From: Vibrio agarilyticus
GTDB lineage: Bacteria; Pseudomonadota; Gammaproteobacteria; Enterobacterales; Vibrionaceae
Assembly: GCF_012641465.1 (NCBI RefSeq)
Contig: NZ_JABAIK010000010.1
Location: 1 to 64,000, forward strand
DNA length: 64,000 bases
Reading direction: 5' to 3'
How positions within the stretch are numbered: the first letter of the stretch is position 1; each line of letters starts with the position of its first letter. The position numbers and the translations under genes are program-made. Below are positions 1 to 9,369 of this stretch, piece after piece. The notes under the pieces are model-generated. The model was not told the origin of the DNA. It worked only from the letters and a program-made list of their open reading frames with translations, and searched no databases.

Positions 1-63
1 ACTTGCATGTGTTAGGCCTGCCGCCAGCGTTCAATCTGAGCCATGATCAAACTCTTCAATTTA
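1..63 (-). rRNA. rrs: 16S ribosomal RNA, 5' end (partial)
   Basis: Read on the minus strand, positions 63 to 1 give the conserved start of bacterial 16S rRNA: AAATTGAAGAGTTTGATC, then the CTCAGATTGAACGC and CCTAACACATGCAAG blocks. Only about 63 nt of the gene lie in the window; the rest runs off the left edge. The 5' boundary at 63 is set by the usual mature end. The upstream leader and promoters are in place, so this looks like an intact rrn operon start rather than a fragment. Confidence 0.97.
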
Positions 64-370
64 AAGTTTTTGTGACTCAATGAATACTGATTACATTTTC
101 TTTCGCTATAAATAGCTAAGTAATGTTGAATTGACTGTGCTCTTATTGGCTTTCACTTTTAAAAAAGTGAAATAAAACAGCTCAAGGCTGATTTCCAACT
201 TGAATTGGTCACTCAGTTCATTGAAATCAATTTGAAACCCCTTTTTATTAGAGGGAATTTCTAATTGGATTATCATCAACGAGTGCCCACACAGATTGAT
301 AGGTTTATATTGTTAAAGAGCTTGGCTTTTTAGCCACTTCTTTGTGACCTGGGTCACTTCGGAAGAGGCG
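64..370 (-). other. rrn leader with boxA antitermination signal and 16S processing region
   Basis: This is the transcribed leader upstream of 16S. On the minus strand GCTCTTTAACAAT at 321-309 matches boxA of the rrn antitermination system (NusB/NusE binding). It is followed by the usual leader block ATCTGTGTGGGCACTC at about 296-281. A near-perfect hairpin, TTTCACTTTT-AA-AAAAGTGAAA, lies at 151-172, and the sequence nearer 16S is AT-rich, as expected for the RNase III processing stalk. No ORF here is convincing. Confidence 0.85.
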
Positions 371-373
371 GCC

Positions 374-401
374 ATTCTATCGAGATAATTTTCAGTGTCA
401 A
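374..401 (-). promoter_or_regulatory. rrn P2 promoter
   Basis: On the minus strand, TTGACA (401-396), a 16-bp spacer and TAGAAT (379-374) form a near-consensus sigma-70 promoter directed into the 16S leader. Its position close to the leader boxA fits the constitutive P2 promoter of rrn operons. Confidence 0.85.
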
Positions 402-487
402 CCACTTTTTTAAAACTTCTTTCGAAGCATCTCGAAGAACTTATCGACTATTGAAGCCTTTCGGCGTCTGCCTTGTCGATGGGGCGC

Positions 488-545
488 ATTATAGACAAGC
501 TCGCTAGGTTAGCAAGTGCTTTCTATAAAAAACCTTAAAAAAATG
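488..545 (-). promoter_or_regulatory. rrn P1 promoter with UP-like element
   Basis: On the minus strand, TTGCTA (515-510), a 16-bp spacer and TATAAT (493-488) are followed by GCGCC, the GC-rich discriminator typical of stringently controlled rrn P1 promoters. An A/T-rich tract (about 516-545) upstream of the -35 looks like an UP element. P1 lies about 114 bp upstream of P2, the usual tandem arrangement. Confidence 0.88.
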
Positions 546-827
546 TCTTAGGTGCCGTTATTTTGCTCAAAGCTTCATTTTCTACACTTTTGTACAGATA
601 TACACAGATGTTATCCACAGATTTATTCATCCCTACCGTCTATAGCACCGTTATAAACCCGTTTTTGAATATCGCCACCTCAGCTCTCAACATGGTGATT
701 TCAATGACGTGTTCATTGTTAGACACCAGCTTAGGGTTGTTTTATAGCAAAGCCTTCTTTCCCTAAGCTGGGGTTATGGCCTTAAAACGACGAAAATATC
801 GAGTAGGTGATAAATATAGAAAGCAAA
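546..827. other. intergenic region between rrn P1 and cysH; one DnaA box and an inverted repeat
   Basis: No convincing gene. TTATCCACA at 611-619 is a perfect consensus DnaA box. CCAGCTTAGGG (726-736) and CCCTAAGCTGG (761-771) form an 11-bp perfect inverted repeat with a 24-nt loop, placed where cysH transcripts would end, but it has no U-run and so is not a typical intrinsic terminator. A 67-codon open frame at 563 starts with TTG, has no ribosome-binding site and is rejected. Confidence 0.6.
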
Positions 828-1616
828 CTAAATTCCAGAACCATCTTGTTCATCATCTTCATGAAGCCCACACTCTCGCTTCAAGCCAAAAAAGCGGGTT
901 TCCTCTTCTTTCATGCCCGGCTCCCACTTTCGCGTCGTGTGCGTATCACCGACTGAAAGGTAGCCCTGCTCTCGAAGAGGGTGGTAAGGCAAGTCATTTA
1001 GCTCAAGATAGTCGTGTACGTCCTTATTCGTCCAATCGACTACGGGTAAAAATTTAAACACGCCATTTTGTATCGACAAAATAGGTAACCCGGCGCGTGT
1101 TTGCGATTGCTCGCGGCGCAAACCCGAAAACCATGTTCCAACATTTAGTTCTCGCAGCGCTCGGCGCATGGGCTCAACTTTATTGATGCGATTATAACGC
1201 TCGAGCCCTTCTATGCCCTGCTCCCATAGTCTGCCATAACGAGCTTCCTGCCAAGCGGAACTTTCGCGCGCGCGGTAAACATTTACATTCAGTGATAACC
1301 TCTCAGTAAGATCATCAATAAATTGGTAGGTTTCAGAGAACAAATAGCCAGTATCGGTGAGCACCACTGGAATATGCGCTTTCTCTTGAGTGACAAGATG
1401 AAGCATCACCGCAGCTTGAATACCAAAACTTGAAGAGACTATTGCCGTGCCATCTTCGGCTAAATGGTCCAGAGCCCATTGCACGCGTTGCGCCGCCGTC
1501 TGCGCTTCTAGCCATAGATTAATCTCTGCAAGATGTAATGCTTGTTCCGTTTTCGTGAGGCTTAACAACACTTCTAGCTTCGGTAAAGAAGGGCTTACTG
1601 TTGGCAAATCAAGCAT
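828..1616 (-). CDS. cysH: phosphoadenosine phosphosulfate (PAPS) reductase
   Basis: 262 aa. It reduces PAPS to sulfite and adenosine 3',5'-bisphosphate with thioredoxin in the cytoplasmic sulfate assimilation pathway. The N-terminal half has the SSSFGIQ nucleotide-binding loop (about 61-67) and TDTGYLF. The C-terminal half has [18 protein letters not shown] and the catalytic cysteine in ECGLH (about 248-252). Only this one catalytic Cys is present, without the extra [4Fe-4S] cysteines of APS reductases, so PAPS is the expected substrate. A short acidic tail follows the usual end. It overlaps cysI by 8 nt, consistent with translational coupling in cysJIH. Confidence 0.96.
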   Translation of the reverse strand: MLDLPTVSPSLPKLEVLLSLTKTEQALHLAEINLWLEAQTAAQRVQWALDHLAEDGTAIVSSSFGIQAAVMLHLVTQEKAHIPVVLTDTGYLFSETYQFIDDLTERLSLNVNVYRARESSAWQEARYGRLWEQGIEGLERYNRINKVEPMRRALRELNVGTWFSGLRREQSQTRAGLPILSIQNGVFKFLPVVDWTNKDVHDYLELNDLPYHPLREQGYLSVGDTHTTRKWEPGMKEEETRFFGLKRECGLHEDDEQDGSGI

Positions 1617-3345
1617 AAAAATCCCTCTTTGATACTTTCACTTCATTAATGATCCCGGCGCGAATGGTAAAATCACCAAACCCTTCATCAACTTGACGCT
1701 CTTTTGCCCACAGTGCAACAAGAGCATCAATCTCTTCTAGAATTTGATTTTCCGTAATGTTCTCTTTATACATTTTCGGAACCCGCGTTCCGGCACGATT
1801 TCCACCTAGATGGAGGTTGTAGCGCCCTGGAGCTTTACCTACCAATCCAATTTCAGCCAACATCGCGCGGCCACAGCCATTGGGGCAACCGGTGACACGT
1901 AAGATAATATTGTCTTGTTCGGGTAAACCGTGCTTTTCCAATATCCCTTCAACATCTGTCACAAACTGAGGCAGGAAACGCTCAGCTTCCGCCATCGCCA
2001 ATGGACAGGTCGGAAAGGCAACACACGCCATCGAATTCTTACGCTGCTCGCTGATGCCGTCATCCATTAAGCCATGCTCACGAGCGATCTTCTCAATCGT
2101 CGCTTTTTGACTCTTTGGTACTCCCGCCACAATCAGGTTTTGGTTTGCAGTCATGCGGAAGTCGCCTTTATGGATCTTGGCAATTTCTGCCACACCAGTT
2201 TTCAGCGGCTTGCCCGGGAAATCAAGCAAACGCCCATTTTCAATGAAAAGCGCTAGGTGATGGTTTCCTTCGATACCTTCAACCCAACCAATACGGTCAC
2301 CACGTTCCGTAAATTCATAAGGGCGACTTGCTTCAAACTGAATTCCAGCACGTTTTTCCACTTCCGCTTTAAACACATCACTGCCGACACGATCCAACGT
2401 GTATTTGGTTTTGGCGTTTTTGCGGTTTGAACGGTTACCCCAATCACGCTGAGTCGTTACCACAGCAGCGGCCACATCGAGTGTTTTGTTCAGTGGAATG
2501 AAGCCGAAATCGTCCGCACGACGTGGGTAGGTTGATGTATCACCGTGCGTCATGGCGAGACCACCGCCCACCAGCACATTGAAGCCCACCAACTTTCCGT
2601 CTTTTGCAATCGCGACAAAGTTAAGATCGTTCGCATGAACGTCAACGTCGTTTTGAGGCGGGATCACCACGGTAGTTTTAAATTTACGTGGCAGATACGT
2701 TTTTCCTAAAATAGGCTCGTCTTCCTCGGTTGATTCCACTTTTTCGCCATCGAGCCAAATTTCAGCATACGCCTTTGTTTTGGGCAGCAAGTGCTCACTA
2801 ATTTTCTTTGCCCACTCGTACGCCTCTTGATGTAGCTCAGACTCAACCGGATTGGTCGTACATAACACATTACGATTCACATCTCCCGCCGTCGCAATCG
2901 AGTCAATGCCAATGCTATTTAACGTTTGATGCATCAATTTAATGTTTGGCTTAAGAACCCCATGAAACTGAAAGGTTTGCCGCGTCGTTAATCGAATACT
3001 GCCATATAGCGAATGCTCTGAAGCAAACTTATCAATTGCCAACCACTGCGTTGGCGTAATGATCCCGCCTGGCATGCGAGCGCGAAGCATTACGTTATGC
3101 AATGGCTCAAGCTTTTGCTTGGCGCGCTCGTTACGAATGTCGCGATCATCTTGCTGATACATACCGTGAAAGCGGATCAACTGAAAGTTATCGGCCGTAA
3201 ACCCTCCGGTCATCGCGTCATTGAGATCCTGGTCAATCGTGCCACGCAATAGATGACTTTCACGCTTCAATCGCTCGTTGTCAGACAGTGGCCCAAGCTC
3301 TTCGCCCAAGACTTGTTGATTTGCTGTTGGTTGATTTGCGCTCAT
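1609..3345 (-). CDS. cysI: sulfite reductase (NADPH) hemoprotein beta subunit
   Basis: 578 aa, close to the family length of about 570. It is the siroheme and [4Fe-4S] catalytic subunit reducing sulfite to sulfide with electrons from CysJ. Two cysteine motifs near the C-terminal third ligate the cluster and siroheme: C-x5-C in CVAFPTC and C-x3-C in TGCPNGCG. The basic segment [12 protein letters not shown] is typical of the sulfite/nitrite reductase ferredoxin-like repeat. The ATG overlaps the cysJ stop by 1 nt (TAATG), so it is probably coupled to cysJ, and its end overlaps cysH. Confidence 0.97.
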   Translation of the reverse strand: MSANQPTANQQVLGEELGPLSDNERLKRESHLLRGTIDQDLNDAMTGGFTADNFQLIRFHGMYQQDDRDIRNERAKQKLEPLHNVMLRARMPGGIITPTQWLAIDKFASEHSLYGSIRLTTRQTFQFHGVLKPNIKLMHQTLNSIGIDSIATAGDVNRNVLCTTNPVESELHQEAYEWAKKISEHLLPKTKAYAEIWLDGEKVESTEEDEPILGKTYLPRKFKTTVVIPPQNDVDVHANDLNFVAIAKDGKLVGFNVLVGGGLAMTHGDTSTYPRRADDFGFIPLNKTLDVAAAVVTTQRDWGNRSNRKNAKTKYTLDRVGSDVFKAEVEKRAGIQFEASRPYEFTERGDRIGWVEGIEGNHHLALFIENGRLLDFPGKPLKTGVAEIAKIHKGDFRMTANQNLIVAGVPKSQKATIEKIAREHGLMDDGISEQRKNSMACVAFPTCPLAMAEAERFLPQFVTDVEGILEKHGLPEQDNIILRVTGCPNGCGRAMLAEIGLVGKAPGRYNLHLGGNRAGTRVPKMYKENITENQILEEIDALVALWAKERQVDEGFGDFTIRAGIINEVKVSKRDFYA

Positions 3346-5228
3346 TAATAAACATCCCTTTGATAACGTTTGGCTTTGCGTAATTCATTGATGTAGTGCT
3401 CTGCCTCAGTTCGAGACAATTTGCCATGGCTTTGCGCCACTTCAATTAAGGTTTCATGTACATCTTTAGCCATATGGGTCGCATCACCACACACATAAAG
3501 GTGCGCTCCCTGTTCGAGCCACTGCCAAAGTTGCGCCCCTTGCTCCAATAATCGCTGCTGTACATAGACCTTTTGTGCACTGTCGCGACTAAACGCAACA
3601 TCCATGCGCGTCAATAACCCTGTTTTTAAATACTGCTGCCACTCAACTTGATAAAGAAAGTCTTGAGTAAAAGTCCGATCGCCAAAAATAAGCCAGTTTT
3701 TCCCCGATGCACCGCGGTTATCACGCTCTTGAAGAAAACTGCGAAATGGCGCGATCCCCGTACCTGGACCAATCATGATCAGCGGCAACGCATCATCATC
3801 GGGCAATTTAAAGTTATTGTTATGCTCGACAAACACCTTTACCGGCGCCTCTTCTTGTAAGCGCTGAATCAAAAAGCCCGATGCACCGCCTAATCGAACC
3901 TCATCACCTTTTGAATACTCAACCAAACCGACCGTCAAATGAACCTCTTCATCGACTTCAGCCTGACTTGAGGCAATGGAGTAGAGTCGAGGCGTCAGGC
4001 GGCGTAGCAGACCGACCAGTTGTTCTGCGCTCAACTTGGTTTTCTTTTCTGCAAACACATCGATAACTTGGGTTGCGGCAGCGTACTCGCGCAATTTGCT
4101 TTTATCTTCCCCCAGCTTTAGCAGCTTTTTACTTTGTGACAACTCAGCAAACTTACTGACTAATTGCGGATTCGCTGTGGTAATTTCAAAGTGATTTTGT
4201 AGCGCATGTTGTAATGACAAGCTGTTGCCATCAACATCAATGCTTTCAACGCCAGACAGTCCGACTTTTACCAGCAGCGCTTTCACTAACTCTGGATCAT
4301 TTTCATACCAGACCCCTAAAGCATCGCCTGGTTGATACTGAATCCCCGAACCTTCCAGATCGATCTCAATATGTTGCACCGTTTTTGTGGAATCACGACC
4401 TGTGATTTTTTGGCTGGAAAGTAACGTGGCAGAAAACGGATTGTGTTTAGTAAACGCGACTGACGTTTCTGTGGCTTGCGTTAGCGGTAGCTGCACAACT
4501 TGGTTATCACTGGGCCCGGTTAATAACTCAGCAACTTTGGTTAACGCTTGTTCACACCATTGCGCCGCAGGCGCATCATAATCCACGTCGCAATCCACGC
4601 GTTCGATAAATCGCGTTGCGCCGAGTTTCGACAAGAAGTCATCGAAATCTTTGCCTGTTTGACAGAAAAACTCATAGCTTGAGTCTCCAAGGCCAATCAC
4701 GCCAAATTGCAGCTGTGACAAATCGGGTGCTTTCTTAGACTGTAAAAACTCATGAAGTGCGATGGCATTATCCGGCGCTTCACCCTCACCGTTGGTTGAA
4801 GCGACGATGATCACATGGGTCTCTTTAGCGAGATTCTTTCCTTTGTAATCACTGGCATCAAACAAAGCGACCTCAATCCCTTTGTGCTTGGCCTGCTCTG
4901 CCAACCCTTCAGCGACCCCTTTCGCATTTCCGGTTTGTGAAGCAAAAATAATGGTGAGCTTGCCTTTCGGTAACGCGGGTACAGCCGCAACCGCGCTGGC
5001 CGGAGCATCGGCAGTTACCGACTGTTCACCGCCGCTGGCTAATCCCCAAAAATACCCACTGACCCATGCCAGCTGCTGGGAAGAGAGATGAGAAACCGAT
5101 TGCTGTAAAAGAGAAAACTGCTGATCATTTAACGGGCTACTCAATCCCGCTGGCGGATTCTGACTGGATCGAGGTTCGCCATTTGGCGGTACCTGCGACG
5201 AGGAAGAAACTGGCTTATTTAACGACAT
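3345..5228 (-). CDS. cysJ: sulfite reductase (NADPH) flavoprotein alpha subunit
   Basis: About 627 aa. It carries electrons from NADPH through FAD and FMN to CysI. In order it has a flavodoxin domain ([11 protein letters not shown]), a FAD-binding ferredoxin-reductase domain (RLYSIASSQ), an NADPH-binding region ([17 protein letters not shown]) and the C-terminal YQRDVY aromatic end. I chose the ATG at 5228 (MSLNKP) because AGGGAT lies 9 nt upstream. An in-frame ATG at 5249 adds seven residues but has no visible Shine-Dalgarno. It is first in cysJIH, all overlapping. Confidence 0.95.
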   Translation of the reverse strand: MSLNKPVSSSSQVPPNGEPRSSQNPPAGLSSPLNDQQFSLLQQSVSHLSSQQLAWVSGYFWGLASGGEQSVTADAPASAVAAVPALPKGKLTIIFASQTGNAKGVAEGLAEQAKHKGIEVALFDASDYKGKNLAKETHVIIVASTNGEGEAPDNAIALHEFLQSKKAPDLSQLQFGVIGLGDSSYEFFCQTGKDFDDFLSKLGATRFIERVDCDVDYDAPAAQWCEQALTKVAELLTGPSDNQVVQLPLTQATETSVAFTKHNPFSATLLSSQKITGRDSTKTVQHIEIDLEGSGIQYQPGDALGVWYENDPELVKALLVKVGLSGVESIDVDGNSLSLQHALQNHFEITTANPQLVSKFAELSQSKKLLKLGEDKSKLREYAAATQVIDVFAEKKTKLSAEQLVGLLRRLTPRLYSIASSQAEVDEEVHLTVGLVEYSKGDEVRLGGASGFLIQRLQEEAPVKVFVEHNNNFKLPDDDALPLIMIGPGTGIAPFRSFLQERDNRGASGKNWLIFGDRTFTQDFLYQVEWQQYLKTGLLTRMDVAFSRDSAQKVYVQQRLLEQGAQLWQWLEQGAHLYVCGDATHMAKDVHETLIEVAQSHGKLSRTEAEHYINELRKAKRYQRDVY

Positions 5229-5289
5229 GGTCACGACATCCCTATTCATTGCGTGACGTTAGATTAACCACTCAGCTAAATAACAATAA

Positions 5290-5317
5290 AGAATAGATGA
5301 GAATGTTTTATAACCAA
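5290..5317 (-). promoter_or_regulatory. possible cysJIH promoter
   Basis: On the minus strand TTGGTT (5317-5312), a 16-bp spacer and TATTCT (5295-5290) lie about 60 bp upstream of the chosen cysJ start, in AT-rich sequence. This is a weak sigma-70 match. CysB activation would be expected from the pathway, but I do not see a site I can defend. Confidence 0.35.
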
Positions 5318-5356
5318 TTGAATTAAGACGCGCGAATCAAACACCGTGACAATGAG

Positions 5357-5596
5357 TTAAAGTTCATTGCGAGTCTCAATGCGAACTTGCTGAAACCCCA
5401 CCGCCATGGCCGATTTAGAGGCCATATCCAGATCATCATAATGGCACTCTTCACCGTGGCAGTCAGTTAGTAAGACAAACCCACCCCGCGTGTGGCGAAA
5501 TTCAACAATCCACGCCCCACCTTGAGTCGAGGGTTCAATCACTGCTTCAACTAACAAGTTCTCTCGAAACAGATTGCGAAGTTCATTTAAAGTCAT
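5357..5596 (-). CDS. small conserved-type protein of unknown function (79 aa)
   Basis: 79 aa, acidic, no signal peptide or membrane segment. It looks like a compact alpha/beta protein: an N-terminal helix (TLNELRNLF), strand-rich AWIVEFRHTRGGFVLLTD, then CHGEEC and a terminal helix-strand. An AGGGG-like ribosome-binding site precedes the ATG by about 7 nt. It lies between the outer-membrane protein gene and cysJ, in the same direction, with its own gap on both sides. I do not recognise a function. The even composition and good RBS support a real gene. Confidence 0.7.
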   Translation of the reverse strand: MTLNELRNLFRENLLVEAVIEPSTQGGAWIVEFRHTRGGFVLLTDCHGEECHYDDLDMASKSAMAVGFQQVRIETRNEL

Positions 5597-5784
5597 AGAG
5601 AAGCCCCTGCCTTAGAAATCCTCGTCCATTGCTTTGCTGGTCTTAATGATCGCCTCGGCCCATCTTCTAACGTCAAAGATAATAAGCCTGCAAAGCCTCG
5701 CCTCATAAGACGAACGCTTAAAGCATGGTCCATTCTTGATCGAATGCTAAATAAACTCGCATCAGTATTGCGAAGAAGCATAAA

Positions 5785-5813
5785 AAAACGCCACCTAATA
5801 AGGTGACGTTCTA
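5785..5813 (-). terminator. intrinsic terminator after the outer-membrane protein gene
   Basis: On the minus strand, ACGTCACC-TTATTA-GGTGGCGT is followed by a run of seven T. It lies 40-70 nt past the stop of the barrel gene. It separates that gene from the 79-aa gene. Confidence 0.85.
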
Positions 5814-5854
5814 AAAAATCACAGCGACGTTGCCAAAAGAGATGTGATAGGTTA

Positions 5855-6547
5855 TCAAAAACGATAGTGAACCCCAGCAAACCAGCCATCAACAAACACT
5901 TTGTGCTCACCCGTAGCGGTGCCAACATCCGTCAACATCAGGTCAATCACGCGATAACCCGCTCGAAGTTGCCACTCACCGCCAAATTTAGAAACAGTGT
6001 ACTGCGCACCCGCAGTGACATCGGCGTGTTTGATGCCAGCCGTATTTCCGAAGTCAAACTCACCAATGATGGCAAAACCACTATTAGGCACTCGAATTGT
6101 TGCGTCTGCATACCAACCAAACACCATCTCATCAAAAGAATGACGTGCCCCATTACTAGGTTGAGACCACTGTGCATCGGCATAATTCGACAGAGTTAAG
6201 CCGCCATTGAAGTCCATCAACTTGTGAGCGATTAATGGATAATAAAAAGTTACATCCGACTTATCGAATTGAACATCGCCAGTATTGACGGGTAAATAAC
6301 GTAATTTCAGGTGAGGCACATAAGGAAGTGATGTTTCCAGCGCCACTTGCATACCGGCAGCAGTATCATCATTGCCACGCACTTCATCGTTTTTGGCACT
6401 TGCTTGCCATACGTCAAACCCAACCATGCCAGCAATGTGGATATCTGGCGATGACTTGCCATTTTCAGCACTACTTTGCGCAATTGCCTGAGATGAAAAG
6501 CTCAAAGCCGCCAATACGCCGCTCACCGCAAACCAATACTTCTTCAT
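5855..6547 (-). CDS. outer-membrane beta-barrel protein (TIGR04219-like)
   Basis: About 230 aa. The N-terminal signal peptide (MKKYWFAVSGVLAALSF, cut after QAIAQ) exports it. The rest is rich in alternating amphipathic strands (FDVWQAS, LKLRYLPV, VTFYYPLI, WQLRAGYRV) and ends in HYRF, the C-terminal aromatic signal for BAM-dependent insertion. It resembles the TIGR04219 family of small barrels of unknown function. ATG 6547 is chosen: GGAG lies 6 nt upstream, and a GTG at 6559 overlaps that signal. It is single-gene, with its own terminator. Confidence 0.8.
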   Translation of the reverse strand: MKKYWFAVSGVLAALSFSSQAIAQSSAENGKSSPDIHIAGMVGFDVWQASAKNDEVRGNDDTAAGMQVALETSLPYVPHLKLRYLPVNTGDVQFDKSDVTFYYPLIAHKLMDFNGGLTLSNYADAQWSQPSNGARHSFDEMVFGWYADATIRVPNSGFAIIGEFDFGNTAGIKHADVTAGAQYTVSKFGGEWQLRAGYRVIDLMLTDVGTATGEHKVFVDGWFAGVHYRF

Positions 6548-6614
6548 TCTTTGCTCCACGGCACTCGCTTGAAATTGCGCTGCCTTTATTGTGTCTTATT
6601 TATCGCCGCCCTTT

Positions 6615-6760
6615 TATACCCTTTCCGCTTGAAGTTGCAGCGCTTTGCTTAAAAAAATAATGGGGCAGGCTCTCACAAACCTCATCACATAGTCTCTCTA
6701 TGTTCACGAAGTGCTCAGAGGCTTTGCTCGTTTGCCGCCTACCGGCATCTTTAAGTGGTA
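6615..6760 (-). repeat. ERIC-like intergenic repeat, degenerate copy
   Basis: It begins TATACCCTTTCCGCTTGAAG and contains the family blocks for CTCACAAACCTCATCACATAG, CTATG and TTTGCTCGTTTGCCGCCTACC, in the opposite orientation to the copy at 33164-33290. The far end has lost the standard TGCAACTC...GGGTATA terminus and reads GGTATCG. It sits between dusA and the outer-membrane protein gene. Confidence 0.8.
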
Positions 6761-6830
6761 TCGTTTAAAAGGGCTGGTTACATCGATTGTTCGAACGCAC
6801 TCTTGCTCACCAAATGGTCAACAATGCTAA

Positions 6831-7868
6831 TTATACGTCCAGCTCACTTGGAATTTTGGCCAATGCTTGCTCAAGCACTTCGATTCCCGCCCCGGGTTTA
6901 TGCGCGTTTTCGCTGATATGGCGACGCCATTGACGCGCGCCAGGCATATTTTGAAACAGACCAATCATATGACGAGAAATGTGCCCAAGATATGAGCCAT
7001 TGCTCAATTGTGTTTCAATGTAAGGGTACATCGCCTCAACAACTTGGCGACGTTTGATCACAGGCCGCGTTGCCCCAAACAGCGTTTGGTCAACAGACGC
7101 TAGGATGTAAGGGTTCTGATAAGCTTCACGGCCAATCATGACACCATCAAGATGTGCTAAGTGCGACTTTGCTTCCTCAAGTGATTTCACCCCACCATTC
7201 ACTGCGATGGTTAAGTGGGCAAAATCTTGTTTTAGTTGATAAGCACGCGGGTAATCCAATGGTGGAATTTCACGATTCTCTTTGGGACTCAAGCCACTTA
7301 ACCAGGCCTTACGCGCATGGATAGTAAACTGTTCGCAACCACCCTTTTCAGAAACAATACCGACAAAATCGGTCAAAAATGCATACGAGTCTTGATCATC
7401 AATACCGATGCGTGTCTTTACTGTGACGGGAATATCGACCACTTCACGCATGGCGGCAATACATTGGGCAACCAACTCGGGTTCCGCCATCAAGCATGCG
7501 CCAAAACGTCCATTTTGCACACGATCAGATGGACAGCCTACATTAAGGTTAATTTCATCATAACCACGTGCTTGGGCAAGCTTGGCACATGTTGCAAGAT
7601 CCGCCGGATTGGAACCGCCCAGCTGCAATACCAATGGGTGCTCTTGCTCGTTATAAGCTAAAAAATCACCCTTACCATGGATGATTGCGCCCGTTGTGAC
7701 CATCTCAGAGTAAAGCTGAGTATGCTCGCTCATCAAACGGTGAAAATAACGGCAATGACGATCCGTCCAATCGAGCATTGGAGCAACAGAAAGACGGCAG
7801 CTAGGGAAAGCGCCATCGTATGATGATTCATCGGTATGATTGACTACAGACGCGTCACTATTGTGCAT
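6831..7868 (-). CDS. dusA: tRNA-dihydrouridine(20/20a) synthase DusA
   Basis: 345 aa. This FMN-dependent enzyme reduces U20/U20a in the tRNA D-loop. The TIM-barrel start [14 protein letters not shown] and the catalytic segment [19 protein letters not shown], with the proton-donor Cys, are diagnostic of DusA rather than DusB or DusC. The FMN-binding segment [16 protein letters not shown] follows. The ATG has GGAG 7 nt upstream. It is monocistronic, flanked by repeats on both sides. Confidence 0.95.
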   Translation of the reverse strand: MHNSDASVVNHTDESSYDGAFPSCRLSVAPMLDWTDRHCRYFHRLMSEHTQLYSEMVTTGAIIHGKGDFLAYNEQEHPLVLQLGGSNPADLATCAKLAQARGYDEINLNVGCPSDRVQNGRFGACLMAEPELVAQCIAAMREVVDIPVTVKTRIGIDDQDSYAFLTDFVGIVSEKGGCEQFTIHARKAWLSGLSPKENREIPPLDYPRAYQLKQDFAHLTIAVNGGVKSLEEAKSHLAHLDGVMIGREAYQNPYILASVDQTLFGATRPVIKRRQVVEAMYPYIETQLSNGSYLGHISRHMIGLFQNMPGARQWRRHISENAHKPGAGIEVLEQALAKIPSELDV

Positions 7869-8021
7869 TGTCTAACTCCACAAAGGCGAGATGATACTCG
7901 AAACCATGACGGCCGCTCTCACTCAAACACTCTGTTTATTACAGACTGCTGAAAGGAACGCATGACATGGTCGAAAAGAGCGCGGATTTTACCTCAAGTT
8001 TATTCTTTACCCAAGTCTGGA

Positions 8022-8221
8022 TTACCCAAATCATTTGGAGCGAGTGCGCCTCTGTTTCTAGGCAAACAGCGCCGTGAAATAGCGAGCCTATTTTTAAGTT
8101 GTTTACCGCAGCCATCTGTTAACGATTTTCAATTGAAAACCGCTCAATATTCAAACCCTCGCATCACTAAACAATCAAGGCATTCTCGCTGAGCCCGGCA
8201 TCTTGAAGTTACTTGGGTATA
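8022..8221 (+). repeat. second-family intergenic repeat, about 200 bp (short copy)
   Basis: It ends with CATCTTGAAGTTACTTGGGTATA and starts with a decayed inverted match (TTACCCAAATCATTTGGAG). Internal blocks GAAATAGCGAGCCTATTTTTAAG, TTGTTTACCGC, ACGATTTTCAATTGA and GGCATTCTCGCTGAGCC match the 58836-59103 element in the same order. About 50 nt of that longer copy are missing here. Open frames inside it are artefacts. It lies between dusA and the zur promoter. Confidence 0.8.
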
Positions 8222-8302
8222 TAAATGGGATGATTTCGCATTCCGTAACAGAAGGATAAAACGATCTTGTCCAAGAAAACGCGTTATAAGCGGGCAATTC
8301 GC

Positions 8303-8331
8303 TTGGTTTATCGGCGATCTTGGGGTAGAAA
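8303..8331 (+). promoter_or_regulatory. predicted zur promoter
   Basis: TTGGTT (8303-8308), a 17-bp spacer and TAGAAA (8326-8331) put the transcription start near 8338. This is downstream of the TTG at 8267 that opens the longest zur frame, and it supports the internal start at 8375. Confidence 0.45.
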
Positions 8332-8374
8332 TGAGGTATCATTACGGCTGTCCAATTACAATGGTGGTACAAAC

Positions 8375-8818
8375 TTGGACCCAACTTTGATAGAGCATGT
8401 TCAGGGAATATGCCACGCCCGAGGCGTCAGACTAACTCCGCAACGAAAGCGGGTTTTTGAGCTTATCTGCTCAAATCGTAAAGCTTCCAGCGCTTATGAG
8501 CTTCTGGATCAACTGAAGGTGAGTGAGCCAAACGCAAAGCCACCAACGGTTTATCGCGCGCTGGATTTTTTATTAGAGCAGGGCTTCATCCACAGAGTGG
8601 AGTCGACGAACAGTTACATTCCTTGTGGCTCATGCCTTAATAAATCACATTTTTTTCAATTGCTTATTTGTGATAAGTGTGGCGATGTCGTTGAACTTCA
8701 GGATGAATCATTGATATCCTTGCTCAAGAAAAATGCAGAAAATCACGGCTTTCAATTAACGAATCAGGTCATTGAAACGCATGGAGTGTGTCAAGCCTGT
8801 GCCTCAGACAAACAATAA
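8375..8818 (+). CDS. zur: zinc uptake regulator Zur (Fur family)
   Basis: About 147 aa. It is a zinc-responsive repressor of zinc uptake and zinc-free ribosomal protein genes. The winged helix is LTPQRKRVFELI..ASSAYELLDQL; PPTVYRALDFLLEQGFIHRVESTNSY is very close to enterobacterial Zur and unlike Fur. Structural-zinc cysteines appear as CDKCGD and CQAC. The frame is open back to a TTG at 8267, but homology starts at DPTLIEHVQ. The TTG at 8375 has GGTGGT 7 nt upstream and lies after the likely promoter, so I use it. Confidence 0.9.
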   Translation: MDPTLIEHVQGICHARGVRLTPQRKRVFELICSNRKASSAYELLDQLKVSEPNAKPPTVYRALDFLLEQGFIHRVESTNSYIPCGSCLNKSHFFQLLICDKCGDVVELQDESLISLLKKNAENHGFQLTNQVIETHGVCQACASDKQ

Positions 8819-8840
8819 ACAAAAGTTATAGAAGAACGTT

Positions 8841-9302
8841 ATGCGCGCTGAATTTGTAAACCCGTTTTTGGCTTCATTGATGAACGTCTTAAAAACGATG
8901 GCTTCATTGGAGTTGAAGCCACAAAAACCTCGACTCAAAAAAGATGAAATCGCTCGAGGCGATATCTCAGGTTTGATTGGCATGGTGGGCCAACAAACAC
9001 GTGGGTCGATGTCGATCACCTTCGACGAATCCTTAGCTCTCGAAATCATGCAAAATATGCTTGGTGAAAGGCCAAACGGCTTGAATGAAGAAGTGACTGA
9101 CATGGTGGGTGAAATCACCAACATGGTCACAGGTGGCGCCAAGCGTATTCTGGCTGAAAGCGGCTTTGACTTTGAGATGGCAACCCCTGTCGTGGTATCA
9201 GGAAAAGGTCACACCATTCGCCATAAATGCGAAGGTTCGATCATTATTATGCCGTTCTCATCGCCTTGGGGTAATGCTTTCATTGAAATCTGCTTTGAAT
9301 AG
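8841..9302 (+). CDS. cheX: CheX-like chemotaxis phosphatase
   Basis: 153 aa. It belongs to the CheC/CheX/FliY phosphatase class that dephosphorylates CheY. The long helix EVTDMVGEITNMVTGGAK contains the E-x2-N active pair, and VVVSGKGHTI..EGSIIIMPF forms the following strands. There is a single ExxN site, as in CheX, rather than two as in CheC. It lies 22 bp after zur and may be co-transcribed, with no obvious functional link. It shares a bidirectional terminator with pgi. It is well away from any chemotaxis cluster. Confidence 0.82.
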   Translation: MRAEFVNPFLASLMNVLKTMASLELKPQKPRLKKDEIARGDISGLIGMVGQQTRGSMSITFDESLALEIMQNMLGERPNGLNEEVTDMVGEITNMVTGGAKRILAESGFDFEMATPVVVSGKGHTIRHKCEGSIIIMPFSSPWGNAFIEICFE

Positions 9303-9325
9303 CGTTTTTACTGGATACCATAATT

Positions 9326-9354
9326 AAAAAAGGTCAGCATTTGCTGACCTTTTC
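9326..9354. terminator. bidirectional intrinsic terminator, cheX / pgi
   Basis: AAAAAGGTCAGC-ATTT-GCTGACCTTTTC has a perfect stem, with A-run and T-run on opposite sides. It serves both convergent genes. Confidence 0.92.
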
Positions 9355-9369
9355 TTTTGCGACTATCGC

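Noticed and set aside
563-766. 67-codon open frame on the plus strand beside rrn P1
   Set aside because: TTG start, no ribosome-binding site, biased composition from AT-rich promoter DNA, and it covers the DnaA box and the inverted repeat.
5593-5928. 111-codon minus-strand frame overlapping the outer-membrane protein end
   Set aside because: It runs through the intrinsic terminator at 5785-5813 and overlaps the real gene in another frame; no RBS and no recognisable fold.
7962-8192. 76-codon frame upstream of zur
   Set aside because: It lies almost entirely inside the second-family repeat (8022-8221).
8267-8374. N-terminal 36-residue extension of Zur
   Set aside because: The predicted promoter (8303-8331) lies inside it, homology begins at 8375, and the extension is unlike other Zur proteins.
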